A DNA stretch of 64,000 nt, from positions 372,001 through 436,000 of the forward strand of contig CBDDCC010000024.1 in the NCBI GenBank assembly GCA_965225935.1. The letters are read 5' to 3'. How positions within the stretch are numbered: the stretch's first letter is position 1; each line of letters begins with the position of its first letter. Under the pieces are notes generated by a model, which was not told the origin of the DNA, made no database searches, and saw nothing but the letters and a program-made list of their open reading frames with translations. Made by a program: the position numbers and the translations under genes. This DNA is from CALJXB01 sp965225935. GTDB taxonomy: Bacteria; Pseudomonadota; Alphaproteobacteria; Kiloniellales; JAKSDN01. Of the stretch, positions 41,679-49,734 are shown piece after piece.

Positions 41679-41820
41679 GGGCGTCCTCCTCGCGTCCAGG
41701 CGGTCCGCAGTGCGCCAGCCGGCGGAAAGGAAATCAAGGGGCTGGGCTATCCGGACTAGGTCTGGCCATGGAGATCTATAGACTGAGGCCGCGAGTTTCA
41801 GGACGGAGGTTTTCCGGGTC

Positions 41821-42468
41821 ATGCCGACGACGAAGCTCTGGACGGCGGCAGGGGAGCGCAACACGGGGCCGATTCTCGAGGTGCTCGAAGGCCTGCTGCC
41901 GCCGTCCGGGCACATCCTGGAGGTGGCGAGCGGCCCGGGCCAGCACGTGGCGGCCTTCGCCGCGGCCCGGCCGGCGCTCACGTGGCACCCCAGTGACCCG
42001 GACCCCGCCGCCCGGGCCAGCATCGCCGCCTGGACCGCCGAGAGCGGCCTCGCCAACCTGGCCGCGCCCCTGGATTTGGACGTCTCCGACCCCACCTGGG
42101 CCACGGCGGCAATGCGGGCGTTGCCCGACGGGAGCGAGCGCTTTGGTGGTCTGGTGGCGGTCAACCTGCTGCACGTCGCCCCCTGGGCGGCCTGCGAGGG
42201 GCTGCTGGCTGGGGCTGCCGAACTTCTCGTGCCTTCCGGCTTTCTCCTGATCTATGGGCCCTTCACCCGCGACGGCCGGCACAACTCCGAGGGCAACCGG
42301 GCCTTCGACCGCAGCCTGCGCGCCAGCGACCCGGCGCTTGGCCTGCGCGACGTGAACGAGGTGAGAGACTGCGCCGCGCGGAACGGTCTTGTCCTTGAGA
42401 GGCTGGTCGAGATGCCCGCCAACAACCGCGTGCTTATCTTCCGTATCAGCGCATCGGAGACGGATTGA
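41821..42468 (+). CDS. DUF938 SAM-dependent methyltransferase-like protein
   Basis: A 215-residue protein of the DUF938 family (class I methyltransferase fold). The SAM-binding glycine motif is GHILEVASGPGQHVAAFAAARP; the next acidic motif is LTWHPSDPD, and GGLVAVNLLHVAPW with PSGFLLIYGPFTRDGRHNSEGNRAFD are diagnostic. The substrate has not been described for the family. Its 3' end overlaps that of the saccharopine-dehydrogenase-like gene by 23 bp on the opposite strand (42446-42468). Confidence 0.92.
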   Translation: MPTTKLWTAAGERNTGPILEVLEGLLPPSGHILEVASGPGQHVAAFAAARPALTWHPSDPDPAARASIAAWTAESGLANLAAPLDLDVSDPTWATAAMRALPDGSERFGGLVAVNLLHVAPWAACEGLLAGAAELLVPSGFLLIYGPFTRDGRHNSEGNRAFDRSLRASDPALGLRDVNEVRDCAARNGLVLERLVEMPANNRVLIFRISASETD

Positions 42469-43672
42469 GCTCGGGCCGGACGACGCCGACGCGCGAGCGG
42501 ATGAGGGGCTGCCGGCCGTCCCAGCTGCTCCAGCGGCAGGCCAGATCGGTGAGGAAGGGATCCGCCTCGAAGACCCGCTCGGGGCTGAGGACGCCGCGCT
42601 CGCTTACTTCTCCGGAGAGGATCTTGAGGGCGCCTAGTCCGAAGGGTCCGGCCGTGCCCAGGTGGCCGACCGCGGGGACGGTGCTGGCGCCGAGACCGGC
42701 GGTGTCCAGCGACACGCGAACCCGCCGTCCATTGCTCAGCCCGACAATCGAGGCGAAGACTCCGCCGGCCTCCGGGTCGCGCTCGCCGGCCAGCCAGCGC
42801 TCGGGCTCGACGGCCAGGCTCTCGTAGAAGCAGACCGCCGCGTTGCTGGGATCGAGCCCGTCGAGGGAAATGCGCTCGGCGGCGGCCTGGATCGCCCCCA
42901 GCACCGCTGGCGGCTGGAGGCCGACCAGGCTGGTGATCTCGCGCGCCTCCGGCAGGGCGCGGTGGAGCGTCAGCGGCTCCGAGGTGCCGTAGGGCCGGGC
43001 CGCGACCGTCGTCCCGTCGGGCAGGGGAATCGAGCGAGTTTCGGTGCAGGCCTCCACGAAGGCGGTCGCGCCCTCGCGAATGGCGAGGATATGGCCGCTC
43101 GCCGCCTCGATGATGGCCTGGAGCGAGGCGCCCACCTGGCCCCGGCGGCAGCGCTCCAGGTTCTCCCGGACCGTCCCGAAGCCGGCCTCCACGTCGATGT
43201 ACCAGCCGAGCTCGACGGTCTCGACCCGGTCGAGACGCCGCGCGGCCTGGACGGCGAGCAGGTTGGTGAGGCCCGGCGCGTCGCCCATGCCGACCAGCGC
43301 GGTGATGCCGGCGGCCTTGGCCTCCTGATCGCGCTCCAGGGCCTGTTCGGTCGCCTTCCAGTCCTCGGCGAAGTCGCAATAGTGGACCCGGTTGCGGAGG
43401 GCGGCGTCGAGCACCGGCAGCAAGGTGCGGAAGTAGGGCCCCGTGGCGTTGGCGACCAGGTCGGCGCCGGCCAGCAGCCGGTCGAGAGACCCGGGATCGT
43501 CGACATCGGCGCTTGTCCCCCGCGCCTTCGGCCCGATCTCTCCGGCGACCGCCTGGGCCCGCGCCTCGTCGCGCCCGGTGATGAGCAGTGCGCTCACCAG
43601 CGGGTCCGTCGCCAGGAGCCGGCTCACCAGACGGCCGAAGCGGCCCGTGCCGCCGAGGACGAGCACCCTCAT
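42446..43672 (-). CDS. Saccharopine-dehydrogenase-like NAD(P) oxidoreductase
   Basis: A 408-residue protein. The N-terminus MRVLVLGGTGRFGRLVSRLLA is a Rossmann nucleotide-binding motif, then ADLVANATGPYFRTLLPVLDAALRNRVHYCDFAEDW matches the saccharopine dehydrogenase NADP-binding family. The rest (VEACTETRSIPLPDGTTVAARPYGTSEPLTLHRALPEA) is the C-terminal catalytic half. It is third in an operon after the B12-binding enzyme and a P5CR-like gene: only 13 bp separate it from the P5CR-like stop. True lysine biosynthesis by saccharopine is not expected in this group, so an amino-acid or imine dehydrogenase role in catabolism is more likely. Confidence 0.88.
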   Translation of the reverse strand: MRVLVLGGTGRFGRLVSRLLATDPLVSALLITGRDEARAQAVAGEIGPKARGTSADVDDPGSLDRLLAGADLVANATGPYFRTLLPVLDAALRNRVHYCDFAEDWKATEQALERDQEAKAAGITALVGMGDAPGLTNLLAVQAARRLDRVETVELGWYIDVEAGFGTVRENLERCRRGQVGASLQAIIEAASGHILAIREGATAFVEACTETRSIPLPDGTTVAARPYGTSEPLTLHRALPEAREITSLVGLQPPAVLGAIQAAAERISLDGLDPSNAAVCFYESLAVEPERWLAGERDPEAGGVFASIVGLSNGRRVRVSLDTAGLGASTVPAVGHLGTAGPFGLGALKILSGEVSERGVLSPERVFEADPFLTDLACRWSSWDGRQPLIRSRVGVVRPELNPSPMR

Positions 43673-43685
43673 GGCGGGCTAGTCT

Positions 43686-44513
43686 TCATGCGTCACGTGC
43701 CCGGAAGCGGGTCAGGACCGCGGCGCAAGCCTCGCGCCAGGCTTCGAGCGCTGCTCGCTCGCCCAGGGTCTCCAATCCCAGGGCCGTGACGCCGCCGGGT
43801 GTGGCCAGCTCCGCCAGGATCTCTTCCAGGGAGAGCTCCTCCTGCTCCAGCACCATGCCGGCGGCAGCCCGGGTCATGCGGGCGGCGAGTTCGCGGGCGG
43901 CCGCGGGCTCGGCGCCAGCCTCGGCCGTCCAACCGGCGATCTCGCCGATCAGGGCATGCACCCAGCCGTAGTAGGCGCCGAGCGCGCTCGCCGCCTCGAA
44001 GCCGGGCTCGTCGGCGACGGCCGTCACCGGGCCGAGACGCGAGAGCAGCGCGCGCGCCGGGGCCAGGTCCGGATGGAGGCAGGTGGGGCTCTCGCCGATG
44101 CGGGCCGCGGAGACCGGCATGGCGCGGGCGAGGGCGGCCGGGCCGCTGTGGGGCGCGAGCGCAGAAAGCGGCAGGCCGGCGCAGAGGCTGACCAGCGTCC
44201 GGTCCTGCCGCCAGGGCAGGCCGTGGATCGCCTCCACCGCCTGATCGGGCCGGGTGGCCAGCAGCACCAGGTCGCAGAAAGCCACCAGCTCCCCGTTGTC
44301 GCCGGCCACCATCAGTCCATAGCGCTCGGCAAGGCGTGCCGAGCGGTCGGCGTTGCGCGGCGACAGCAGCATCTGGGGCGCGTCCGTGTCCCGCAGCAGG
44401 CCGGGCACCAGGAACTCGGCCAGGCGCCCGACTCCCAGGATGCCGACAGTCATGCCCGCCGTGGCTATGCTCGACGTGCTCATGTCGGATTTGTTCGTGC
44501 CCGATGTGGTCAT
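43686..44513 (-). CDS. Pyrroline-5-carboxylate-reductase-like protein
   Basis: A 275-residue protein of the ProC type: MTVGILGVGRLAEFLVPGLL is the NADP-binding start (after a 20-residue Ser/Thr-rich lead), CDLVLLATRPDQAVEAIHGLPW follows, and the C-terminal dimerisation half (FEAASALGAYYGWVHALIGEIAGW, GVTALGLETLGE) is recognisable. ProC's HxxxSPAY-like active-site words are not clearly kept, so it may reduce a different cyclic imine or act on an acyclic amine. Its ATG overlaps the stop of the upstream B12-protein gene (ATGA), so the two are translationally coupled. Confidence 0.85.
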   Translation of the reverse strand: MTTSGTNKSDMSTSSIATAGMTVGILGVGRLAEFLVPGLLRDTDAPQMLLSPRNADRSARLAERYGLMVAGDNGELVAFCDLVLLATRPDQAVEAIHGLPWRQDRTLVSLCAGLPLSALAPHSGPAALARAMPVSAARIGESPTCLHPDLAPARALLSRLGPVTAVADEPGFEAASALGAYYGWVHALIGEIAGWTAEAGAEPAAARELAARMTRAAAGMVLEQEELSLEEILAELATPGGVTALGLETLGERAALEAWREACAAVLTRFRARDA

Positions 44514-46285
44514 TCCTCAGGCTGCCGCGCTTCGGCGAGCGCCACAAGGGCGGGCAGCGCGTCCTCCACCTCGCGGCAGACCACTGCGCCGAGCGCCGCC
44601 AGCTCGTCGCCCACCTCGACCGGCAGGCTGGTGTTGGAGCCTTCGGGGATCTGGTTGAGCCGCCCGCCGATCAGGACGGGAAGGTCGAGCCCCAGGTCTT
44701 CGAGCTCGGCCTTGAGGGCCGTCATATAGCTGAGGGCGACGCCGTTGTAGGTGCTGAGCGCGATCAGATCGGCGCCGGTCTCGGCCGCCCGGCGCGCCAG
44801 GGCGTCGGGGTCGCAGGAGACGCCGCCGTCGAGGGCCGTCACGCCGAGGCCCCGCAGCACGGTCTCGACCAGCAGCTTGCCGTGCTCGTGCACGTCGCTG
44901 CTGGCCACCAGCGCGCTGAGGCTGGCCGCCCCCACTCGGGCGCACGCCGCCGGGTCGCTCCGCGCCAGCCGCTCCTCGGCCAAGGCCGCGAGCTCGGCCA
45001 GCGTGTCGGCCGGCACCAGGGGCTGCCGCTTGCCCGCGGTCTCCGGGTCCGGGTCGCCCGGGCCGAACAGCGCCTCCAGGCGCCGGGCGCCGATGCGCCG
45101 GAGCGCCAGCAACAGCTCGGCGGCGTCGTCCACCGCGAAGCCCGCCTCGGCCAGGCCCGCCAGCACCCGGTCCCGGAAAAGCTCGGCACCGGCCAGCAGC
45201 CGCTCGGCCAGGACCTCCGCCGCCGAGGGATCGACCAGCGGCCGCTGCCCCTCGGCCTGTGCGATGAGGCGGTCGGCGAAGAGCTGGGCGTCGACGATCT
45301 CGTCGATCTCGGGGATGCGCTGGTTCTCCCTCACCGGCACCGGGTTGACGGCGTGGCCGCTCGGGTTTTCTGACTGGCCCAGCACGTCGACCAGCAGGTA
45401 GCCCGCCAGGCTGGCATAGTTGGCGGCCGGGGGTCCGCGGTAGCTGGTGGTATTGCCGTAGACCATGGTGCCGGGGGTCGGGTTGGCACGGGCGAGGGCC
45501 ATCTGGAAGGCGAGGCGGGTCAGCGGGTCGGAGAAGTGGTGGCCGTAGCAATGGGAGACTCGGGCGCCGACCAGCGCCTCGACGACGTGCTTCTCGATCA
45601 GCGCCGCGCCCAGCGCGCTCGCCAGGTCGCTCAGGGTGGCGGCGAAGCCGTCGTCCAGGTTGGAGTGGACCAGGATCTCCACCTCCTGGCCCGCGATCAG
45701 GCCGAGCGCCGTCACCGTCCGCTCGGTGGCCGCGATGTCGTCGCCCCAGCCCGGCAGGCGGAAGGTGAAGTACTGGCCCAGGTTGCCGATCGCCGTGGCG
45801 CCGGCAGCGAGGGCGGCTCGAGTGTTCTCGACGGCGGCGGGGAAGCCCAGCACGAAGTCGCCGAAATGGGGCGCCACCGGCGCCGCCGCGGTGAGGCGGG
45901 CGAAGTCCTCGGCGTCCTCCAGGATCATGCCGGTGCCTCGCTGGCCCTCTGCGCGCCGGTCGCGCGGGTAACCCATGGACCAGTCGAGGCAGAGGCCGTA
46001 GCGGTCGATCCGGGCCCCGGCCGCGGCAGAGCGCTCGAAGACCTCGGCAAAGGCGCGCCGGCTCTTCTCCGGGTCGCGGTAGCCGATCTGGGCGTGGCGC
46101 ATGACCCGGCCCGCCGCCATCTGGCTGCGCTTGTAGGCCGCTTCGGAGGGCTCGCCGACCTCCGCGAGGAAGGCCGAGGGACCGACGGTCCAGCTTTTCG
46201 CCAGCTTGCGACCGGCCACCAGCAGCTCCGGGCCCGGCGTCAGCTCGGGTTCCGGAATGATGCTGCGGCGCTCGAGCGCGGACAT
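44510..46285 (-). CDS. Cobalamin-binding enzyme with TIM-barrel part (glutamate-mutase-like)
   Basis: A 591-residue protein from ATG 46285 (AAGGA 8 nt before). The C-terminal third is a B12-binding domain of the base-off/His-on type: SSDVHEHGKLLVETVLRGLGV contains the DxHxxG lower-ligand motif, LIALSTYNGVALSY is the middle serine motif, and LIGGRLNQIPEG the GG loop. The N-terminal 400 residues (DRYGLCLDWSMGYP, GNLGQYFTFRLPGWGDD, EILVHSNLDDGF, YGNTTSYRGPPAANYASL) look like a TIM barrel resembling the glutamate mutase E subunit. B12 and barrel are normally on separate chains in that enzyme, so the fusion is notable. It leads an operon with two dehydrogenase-like genes. The reaction is unknown; a carbon-skeleton or amino-group migration is the best guess. 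Confidence 0.85.
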   Translation of the reverse strand: MSALERRSIIPEPELTPGPELLVAGRKLAKSWTVGPSAFLAEVGEPSEAAYKRSQMAAGRVMRHAQIGYRDPEKSRRAFAEVFERSAAAGARIDRYGLCLDWSMGYPRDRRAEGQRGTGMILEDAEDFARLTAAAPVAPHFGDFVLGFPAAVENTRAALAAGATAIGNLGQYFTFRLPGWGDDIAATERTVTALGLIAGQEVEILVHSNLDDGFAATLSDLASALGAALIEKHVVEALVGARVSHCYGHHFSDPLTRLAFQMALARANPTPGTMVYGNTTSYRGPPAANYASLAGYLLVDVLGQSENPSGHAVNPVPVRENQRIPEIDEIVDAQLFADRLIAQAEGQRPLVDPSAAEVLAERLLAGAELFRDRVLAGLAEAGFAVDDAAELLLALRRIGARRLEALFGPGDPDPETAGKRQPLVPADTLAELAALAEERLARSDPAACARVGAASLSALVASSDVHEHGKLLVETVLRGLGVTALDGGVSCDPDALARRAAETGADLIALSTYNGVALSYMTALKAELEDLGLDLPVLIGGRLNQIPEGSNTSLPVEVGDELAALGAVVCREVEDALPALVALAEARQPEE

Positions 46286-46365
46286 GGGCCGGTCCTTTTC
46301 TTCGGGCCTAGGTGCCGGCACAGCCTAACAGAGGCGGCGGGGCCGGCGGAACCGCATGGCGCGCG

Positions 46366-47790
46366 TCAGTGGGTGACCTTGGGATCGATCGGGGTGACAG
46401 GCCCGAGATCGAGCAGCCGTTCCATCAGCAGGGCGCCCGCCAGCAGCGCCGCCTCGCCGCGCGGCGGGCCGACGATCTGCAGGCCGACCGGCAGGTGGTC
46501 GCCGGCGGTGAAGCCGCAGGGAATGGAGATCGCCGGACAGGTGGTGAGGGTGATGGCGTAGGCGATCGCCAGCCAGTCGACGTAGGTCTCGAACTCCGAC
46601 CCCTCGCAGGCGGTCACGTAGCGCTGCTCGATGGGGAAGGGGCGCACGATGGTGGCGGGGCAGAGCAGCAGGTCGTAGGTCTCGAAGAAGGCGACGGCGC
46701 GCCGGTAGAGCTCGCCGCGCGCGAGCTCGGCCGCGACGATCCGCCCGGCCGTCAGGCCGAGGCCCTTCTCCACGTTCCAGATCACCTCCGGCTTGATCAG
46801 GCGGCGGTGCGCCTCCAGCGGCGCCCCGAGCCCGGTTGCGAAGTCGAGGGCGCGCAGCACCTGGAAGGCCTCGTGGGCCTCGCTCAGGTCCGGGTGGGCC
46901 TCTTCGACCGGGATCCCCTCGGCCTCCAGGCGCCGGGCGGCCGCCTCGCAGAGCTCCGCCACCTCGCGCTCGACCGGCGTGATGCCGAGATCGCGGCTGA
47001 AGGCGACCCGGCGCGGCTTCGGCGTCGTATCGAGGGCGGCCGAGAAGGTCGTGTCGGGCCTGGGCAGGGATAGCGGGTCGGCCGGGTGTTGGCCGCTCAT
47101 GGCGTCGAGCAGCAGGGCGCAGTCGCGCACGTTGCGGGCCATGGGCCCCTTGACCGAGAGCACCTGGAAGGGCTGTTCCGACGGCCCCACGGCGACCCTT
47201 CCGGGCGCGGGGCGCAGGCCCACCACCCCGCAGAAGGAGGCCGGGTTGCGCAGCGAGCCGCCCATGTCGGAGCCCTGGGCGAGCCAAGCCGTGCCGCTGG
47301 CGAGCGCCGCCGCCGCGCCGCCGGACGAGCCGGCCGCCGAGAGCCGCGTGTCCCAGGGATTGCGGGTCGGCGGGAAGACCTCGTTGAAGGTCTGCGCGCC
47401 CGCCCCGAACTCTGGCGTGTTGGACTTGGCGTAGACCAAGGCGCCCGCCGCCTCCAGGGTCTCCACCAGGATGTCCGAGCGCGCGGGCAGGTGCTCGGCG
47501 TAGATGGGCGAGCCGTAGGTGGTGCGCACGCCGGCGACGTCGGTCAGGTCCTTGATGGGCACGGGCAGGCCGCACAAGGGGCCGCGCTCATCCGGTGGCC
47601 GCGCCGCCAGCGCCGCCGCACGCTCCCGCGCACGCTCGAAGCAGAGGGTCGGCAGCGCGCCGACCGCCTCGTCCACCGCGCCAATACGTCGCTTTAGGGC
47701 GTCCAGCAGCTCCCCCGTCGAGATCTCACCTCGGCGTAGCAGCCCGACGATCTCGACAGCCGGCTTGGCGATCAGCTCCTCGTCCGACAT
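46366..47790 (-). CDS. Amidase-signature family amidase, third copy
   Basis: A 474-residue AS amidase. ATG 47790 is chosen because AAGGAG lies 6 nt before it; a longer frame to 47811 lacks this. Catalytic residues: Lys in GLPVPIKDLTDVAG, the loop AAGSSGGAAAALASG and the Ser in GSDMGGSLRNPASFCG. The sequence family is that of typical bacterial amidases of 470-490 residues. It lies 80 bp upstream of the B12-protein gene in the same direction, so it may feed that operon by releasing an amino or carboxylic acid from an amide. That link is an inference from position only. Confidence 0.93.
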   Translation of the reverse strand: MSDEELIAKPAVEIVGLLRRGEISTGELLDALKRRIGAVDEAVGALPTLCFERARERAAALAARPPDERGPLCGLPVPIKDLTDVAGVRTTYGSPIYAEHLPARSDILVETLEAAGALVYAKSNTPEFGAGAQTFNEVFPPTRNPWDTRLSAAGSSGGAAAALASGTAWLAQGSDMGGSLRNPASFCGVVGLRPAPGRVAVGPSEQPFQVLSVKGPMARNVRDCALLLDAMSGQHPADPLSLPRPDTTFSAALDTTPKPRRVAFSRDLGITPVEREVAELCEAAARRLEAEGIPVEEAHPDLSEAHEAFQVLRALDFATGLGAPLEAHRRLIKPEVIWNVEKGLGLTAGRIVAAELARGELYRRAVAFFETYDLLLCPATIVRPFPIEQRYVTACEGSEFETYVDWLAIAYAITLTTCPAISIPCGFTAGDHLPVGLQIVGPPRGEAALLAGALLMERLLDLGPVTPIDPKVTH

Positions 47791-48031
47791 GGCATCTCCT
47801 TGTCCGCGCATCCTCCCTTCACTGACCGCACGCCGGGCGCCTCGCTGTCAAGCAGCCATCTCCGGCGGTAAGCACAAACAAGCGGAAAGCTGCTCTGGTG
47901 CTCTGCGTTCCATGCGAGCGCGATCTTGGGACCAAAGAGCATTGGCTTCCAAGTCCGATACATCTCAAGATAGAATATTGAGAGGGCATGACGCGCAAAG
48001 GCTGAGAGTGGAGTCGCACGGATCCAGATCA

Positions 48032-48334
48032 ATGGAGGGGATCATTCTTTTCTTAGGGCTCCTTTTGGCTGTGACATGGAGCCCTCCGTGGCTCGGCTTT
48101 GCGACGATACTGGGCTACATGTTGCTTGGGACGCTGATACGAGCGTACTGGCAAGCTATCGGATGGGCATCTATATGGGCGGTCATCGTTTCGGCATTGG
48201 CTTTGTTGATCAAAGGCGGCGACGGCCCCAAGATTTTTGGATTGTTCCTCTTCATGCATATCTTGAACGCCGCATGCGTCACCAGTCTAGTGTGGTTGCT
48301 AGGTTGGTTTGCGCGCCGCCACCGGCTGTCCTGA
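48032..48334 (+). CDS. Small membrane protein, three predicted helices
   Basis: A 100-residue hydrophobic protein from ATG 48032: MEGIILFLGLLLAVTWSPPWLGFATILGYMLLGTLIRAY, then AIGWASIWAVIVSALALLI and IFGLFLFMHILNAACVTSLVWLLGWFARRHRLS. Three or four transmembrane helices with positive C-terminus. No family recognised. Base composition from about 47820 to 48450 is clearly lower in GC than the surroundings, suggesting acquired DNA. No mobile-element ends are visible there. The coding call rests on the continuous membrane pattern. Confidence 0.6.
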   Translation: MEGIILFLGLLLAVTWSPPWLGFATILGYMLLGTLIRAYWQAIGWASIWAVIVSALALLIKGGDGPKIFGLFLFMHILNAACVTSLVWLLGWFARRHRLS

Positions 48335-48542
48335 AACCAGCGTTCCCTCGGTGACAGGCAACGGAAGAAGCTTGCGCTCTCGATGTCCAGTTTGAGCATC
48401 TTATCGCGGAACCCCGAGCTGGACCGCCGCGCCGTCAATGCCGGTTGAGCTTTGCCCGGACATCCGATAGGGGTTTTCGGGCCGGGCGCGCGAGTCGGGC
48501 CGGCCTTTCTCGTCCAGTCTAACCCGAGGCGCTGTCTTTGCC

Positions 48543-49655
48543 ATGCCGCACGACTATCCAGCTTCGAAGCAGGGGCCGCTTGGGGTCGGCGACCGGCTCT
48601 GCGACCTGCCGTTCGTCAATCCCCTGGGCAAGCCCTTCTCGCTCTACGACAACCAGGTCTTCGGCTGGCCCAAGGCGCTGCTGCTGGTGCCCGACGGGGA
48701 GCGGGCGGCGGAGCTGCTGACCCGTTTCGCCGGCCGGCTGCAGGACTTCGGGCAGGTGGAGACCCACGTGGTCGCGGTCTCCCGCGCCGCGCCCGAGGAG
48801 AATGCTGCGGCGGCCGAGCGCCTCAAGCTGCCGTTTCCGCTGCTGAGCGAGCCGGGGGGGCTGCTGCACCGCCTCGCCGGTCTCGAGGGGGAGGCGAGCT
48901 GCGTCCTCATGTTCGACGCCGTCCTCAGGCTCGAGCGCCGGATCGCCGGCTCGGTTGGCTCGGACGGCGCGGACCTGGCGGATGCCGCCCTGCAGCACGC
49001 CCGCGCCCGCGCCGCGATCTACCAGCCGGTGGTGGTGGGCGCCCAGGCGCCGGTGCTGGTGGTGCCCAACGTGCTGGACCGGGATCACTGCCGGCGGCTC
49101 ATGGACTATTGGGACGCGGGCCAGAAGCTCCAGAACACGGTGGCCGCCTCGGACCGGCTCTCCAACAAGGAGAGCTCCAAGACCAAGATCCGCTCGGACG
49201 TGATCATCCCCGAGGACACGCGCGAGTCCCAGGAGCTGGTGGACGCTGTCAACCGGCGCCTCTTGCCCGAGGTGCTGAAGGCCTTCACCGTGCGTATCAG
49301 CCGCCTGGAGCACTTCCGGGTCGGCTGCTACGACGCCGACAGCGGCGGCCACTTCGCCCCCCACCGGGACAACACCACGCCGCTCACCAAGCACCGCCGC
49401 TTCGCCCTCACCCTCAACCTCAACTCCGGCCAGTACGAGGGCGGCTTCCTGCGCCTGCCCGAGTACGGCGGCCAGCTCTACGCCCCGCCCGCGGGCGGCG
49501 CCGTGGTCTTCTCCTGCTCGCTGCTGCATCTCGCCTCGCCCGTCACCAAGGGCCGGCGCTTCGTGGTGGTCGGCTTCCTCTGGGGCGAGGAGGAGCAGAA
49601 GATCTACGAGGAGACCCACAAGGGCCTGGCCTTCGAGGACACCCTGCCGGTCTGA
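48543..49655 (+). CDS. 2-oxoglutarate/Fe(II) oxygenase with N-terminal redoxin-like domain
   Basis: A 370-residue two-domain protein. Residues 1-160 look like a peroxiredoxin/AhpC-type thioredoxin fold (VGDRLCDLPFVNPLGKPFSLYD), but the peroxidatic cysteine motif (PxxxTxxC) is missing; KALLLVPDGER stands in its place. Residues 170-370 form a prolyl-4-hydroxylase-type oxygenase: VLVVPNVLDRDHCRRLMDYW, GGHFAPHRDNTTPL (HxD iron ligands near residues 274-276), and SLLHLASPVTKGRRFVVVGF (distal His near 328, then Lys/Arg for 2-oxoglutarate). The oxygenase half looks active; the redoxin half probably binds rather than catalyses. The substrate is unknown. Confidence 0.88.
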   Translation: MPHDYPASKQGPLGVGDRLCDLPFVNPLGKPFSLYDNQVFGWPKALLLVPDGERAAELLTRFAGRLQDFGQVETHVVAVSRAAPEENAAAAERLKLPFPLLSEPGGLLHRLAGLEGEASCVLMFDAVLRLERRIAGSVGSDGADLADAALQHARARAAIYQPVVVGAQAPVLVVPNVLDRDHCRRLMDYWDAGQKLQNTVAASDRLSNKESSKTKIRSDVIIPEDTRESQELVDAVNRRLLPEVLKAFTVRISRLEHFRVGCYDADSGGHFAPHRDNTTPLTKHRRFALTLNLNSGQYEGGFLRLPEYGGQLYAPPAGGAVVFSCSLLHLASPVTKGRRFVVVGFLWGEEEQKIYEETHKGLAFEDTLPV

Positions 49656-49734
49656 GCGTCACTCGAACCCGCGCCGTCCGGCCGCGGCCAATCGCCCGTT
49701 GCCGCGGCGCGCGCTCTGGCCCAGACTGCGGGCC

